NCBI GenBank assembly: GCA_937889595.1
Contig: CALAOR010000088.1
Coordinates: forward strand, 84,005 to 148,004
Source: an uncultured bacterium
Lineage (GTDB): Bacteria > Oederibacteriota > PGYV01 > Palsa-1178
DNA: 64,000 nucleotides
Direction: 5' to 3'
The translations under genes and the position numbers were made by a program. Under the pieces are notes generated by a model. It was not told where the DNA came from. It searched no databases and worked only from the letters and a program-made list of their open reading frames with translations. This document shows, piece by piece, positions 62,605 through 64,000 of this stretch. Position 1 is the stretch's first letter. Each line of letters starts with the position of its first letter.

Positions 62605-64000
62605 TATCTAACCCCCGATTTCACAACTGCGAATTTTTTAATTTTGAAACTTTCCTTTGAACCATCAGTATATGTTGCTGTAACCCTGTAGAGATAAACA
62701 CCGGGCGCCAGGTTTGCAAGCTGGAACCTGATAAAGCCGTTCCTGTATGTATTCTCGACTGCAGACAATACCTTGTCTCCGTTTATCGAGTATATTACAG
62801 CTTCAGCTTTGTCAACTGTGGCACCGGCTTTCGGTTGGTATGTCATGGTTATTTCCCCGCCTTGCTTTGCCGGATTTGGATAAGCTATGCCGCCATCATC
62901 AGTTACAGGCGTCGCCGTGAGTATGATTGTCGGCGTGCCTGTCACCGTTCTTGTAGGTGTTATTGTAGACGTGCCTGTCATTGTCCTTGTAGGTGTTATT
63001 GTCTGGGTACATGTCAATGTTACCGTAGCCGTCACAGTTTTTGTCACAGTCGCTGTATTCGTCGATGTTACGCTTGATGTCTGGGTAACTGTTGCTGTTG
63101 CAGCTGCCGCGCAAACAGGCACTGCTATGTTATCCGTGTCCATGCTGACTGTGCTGGCATAGGCTAACGCCCTTCCCGACCACGAAACCGCATTGCCTAC
63201 GGTAATGCCTATGTCATCAATAACAGTTCCTATGAACGTGCTGGTCGCGCCAAGCGTTGTGGCCCCTGCAGGGGTCCAGAACACATCGCATAACTCTGCG
63301 CCGCCCGTTAACGAAACTATTGAATTGGCTGTTGTATTTAAAGCGCCTGCAGCCCTGAAAATATAGATTCCTTTTCCATTAAGGGTAATGTTTCCGACCA
63401 TATTCATAGCTGCATCGGAGCAATACACTCCCGGTGTATAAACCCCTATACTGCCGTGTGTCGTATCTGCCGCTAAATCAACGGCCCCGGTCGGGAAAGT
63501 GTAAGTACATGCCATGTTATTCAACGAAACAAGAGCAGCCGCCTGATCTGATCCAGCCTGCGTAGGAGTGGTGTGGTTTGTACCGGTGACCGTATGTACG
63601 CCGGATACGGTTGTATATCCCGCATCTCCTGTAATAGCCGTTGTCCCTCCAATGCAAGTGAAGGTGCTTGAAAGAACGCCATAATTACCGGCAGTTCCAA
63701 GATCCACTAAAGAAACCGCTGACGTTACTGTTGTCGGTGATGCTGTAGGTACCGCTGTGTCAACCGCTGTTGGTACCGCTGTGTCAACTGCTGTTGGCAC
63801 TGCTGTGTCAACTGCTGTCGGTACTGCTGTATTTACTGCTGTCGGTACTGCTGTGTCAACCGCTGTTGGTACTGCTGTATTTACTGCTGTTGGCACTGCT
63901 GTGTCAACTGCTGTTGGTACTGCCGTATTTACTGCTGTTGGCACCGCTGTGTCAACTGCTGTCGGTACTGCTGTATTTACTGCTGTTGGCACTGCTGTGT
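62604..64000 (-). CDS. DUF3494 (ice-binding-like) secreted protein with sorting-like C-terminal domain (5' part outside)
   Basis: At least 465 residues; the start is outside the window. The visible N-terminal part is an array of 8-residue units VPTAVDTA/VPTAVNTA (24-base DNA repeat, 63728 to the window end). Then a DUF3494 domain (LGTAGNYGVLSSTFTCIGG, GVYTPGVYCSD, CDVFWTPAGATTLG) nearly identical to that of the 38184-40910 gene, a Thr linker, and a C-terminal domain (IAYPNPAKQGGEITMTYQ ... LAPGVYLYRVTATYTDGSKE) of type-A-sorting type. Immediately upstream of a PorV-like gene. Confidence 0.85.
   Translation of the reverse strand, partial: TAVPTAVNTAVPTAVDTAVPTAVNTAVPTAVDTAVPTAVNTAVPTAVDTAVPTAVNTAVPTAVDTAVPTAVDTAVPTAVDTAVPTASPTTVTSAVSLVDLGTAGNYGVLSSTFTCIGGTTAITGDAGYTTVSGVHTVTGTNHTTPTQAGSDQAAALVSLNNMACTYTFPTGAVDLAADTTHGSIGVYTPGVYCSDAAMNMVGNITLNGKGIYIFRAAGALNTTANSIVSLTGGAELCDVFWTPAGATTLGATSTFIGTVIDDIGITVGNAVSWSGRALAYASTVSMDTDNIAVPVCAAAATATVTQTSSVTSTNTATVTKTVTATVTLTCTQTITPTRTMTGTSTITPTRTVTGTPTIILTATPVTDDGGIAYPNPAKQGGEITMTYQPKAGATVDKAEAVIYSINGDKVLSAVENTYRNGFIRFQLANLAPGVYLYRVTATYTDGSKESFKIKKFAVVKSGVR
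63728..64000. repeat. 24-base tandem repeat array coding the (VPTAVxTA)n stalk
   Basis: GCTGTTGGTACCGCTGTGTC-type 24-base units, at least eleven copies to the window edge, alternating codons for Asp and Asn at one position. Silent differences show that the units are partly diverged. Confidence 0.9.

Overview
The window looks like chromosomal DNA from a Gram-negative, uncultivated bacterium. It has a large surface proteome: lipoproteins, PorV/PorQ-type outer-membrane proteins, and secreted proteins built as [domain]-[Thr/Pro linker]-[C-terminal FlgD-like or T9SS-like sorting domain]. Together with the housekeeping gene set this resembles lineages such as Candidatus Goldbacteria, but that placement is inference and no marker here settles it. 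Most genes lie on the minus strand. The plus-strand blocks are mprF-like (13.8-16.3 kb) and the flavoprotein pair followed by rpmH-rnpA-yidD-yidC-jag-mnmE (19.5-27.5 kb).

Layout. 0-3.1 kb: start of a probable hydrolase, then a two-gene operon (PQQ-propeller surface protein and small secreted protein) bracketed by inverted, VNTR-like repeat blocks. 3.1-6.2 kb: an AT-rich island of small membrane or lipoprotein genes and broken toxin-tail-like remnants. 6.3-13.5 kb: ftsK, a transcript carrying a 12-codon Lys-rich ORF, a phosphohexomutase, a zinc-ribbon protein, a membrane protein and an MFS transporter. 13.8-19.3 kb: an MprF-like protein with a probably leaderless transcript, a CE2-type esterase lipoprotein with an operator-like palindrome, and MenA/UbiA. 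19.5-27.5 kb: two flavoproteins, the ribosome/membrane-insertion cluster and four small downstream genes. 27.5-33.2 kb: polX, proB, obg, rpmA, rplU and tRNA-Lys. 33.2-43.4 kb: large linker-type surface proteins, a CBM-like lipoprotein and an SDR enzyme. 43.4-50.5 kb: a sigma-region-2-only protein, an NtrC/histidine-kinase pair, UvrC and a degenerate HPr-like protein. 50.6-54.1 kb: a small basic protein, a formylglycine-generating-enzyme-fold lipoprotein whose C-terminus looks like a diversity-generating-retroelement (DGR) variable region, and a DEAD-box helicase. 54.2-64 kb: two cargo-PorV gene pairs, a LacI-type sensor without a DNA-binding domain, a GT39-PA14 glycosyltransferase and a truncated IS3 remnant. 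The last gene runs off the window.

Strongest leads: (1) the DGR-like variable region of the lipoprotein at 51.1-52.3 kb, whose reverse transcriptase and template must lie outside the window; (2) two operons in which a protein with a C-terminal sorting-like domain is immediately followed by a PorV-like gene, once with an ATGA overlap, suggesting T9SS-like export; (3) two genes (rnpA and a flavoprotein) whose only sensible start codon is ATC; (4) many intergenic hairpins, each built from its own short tandem word.
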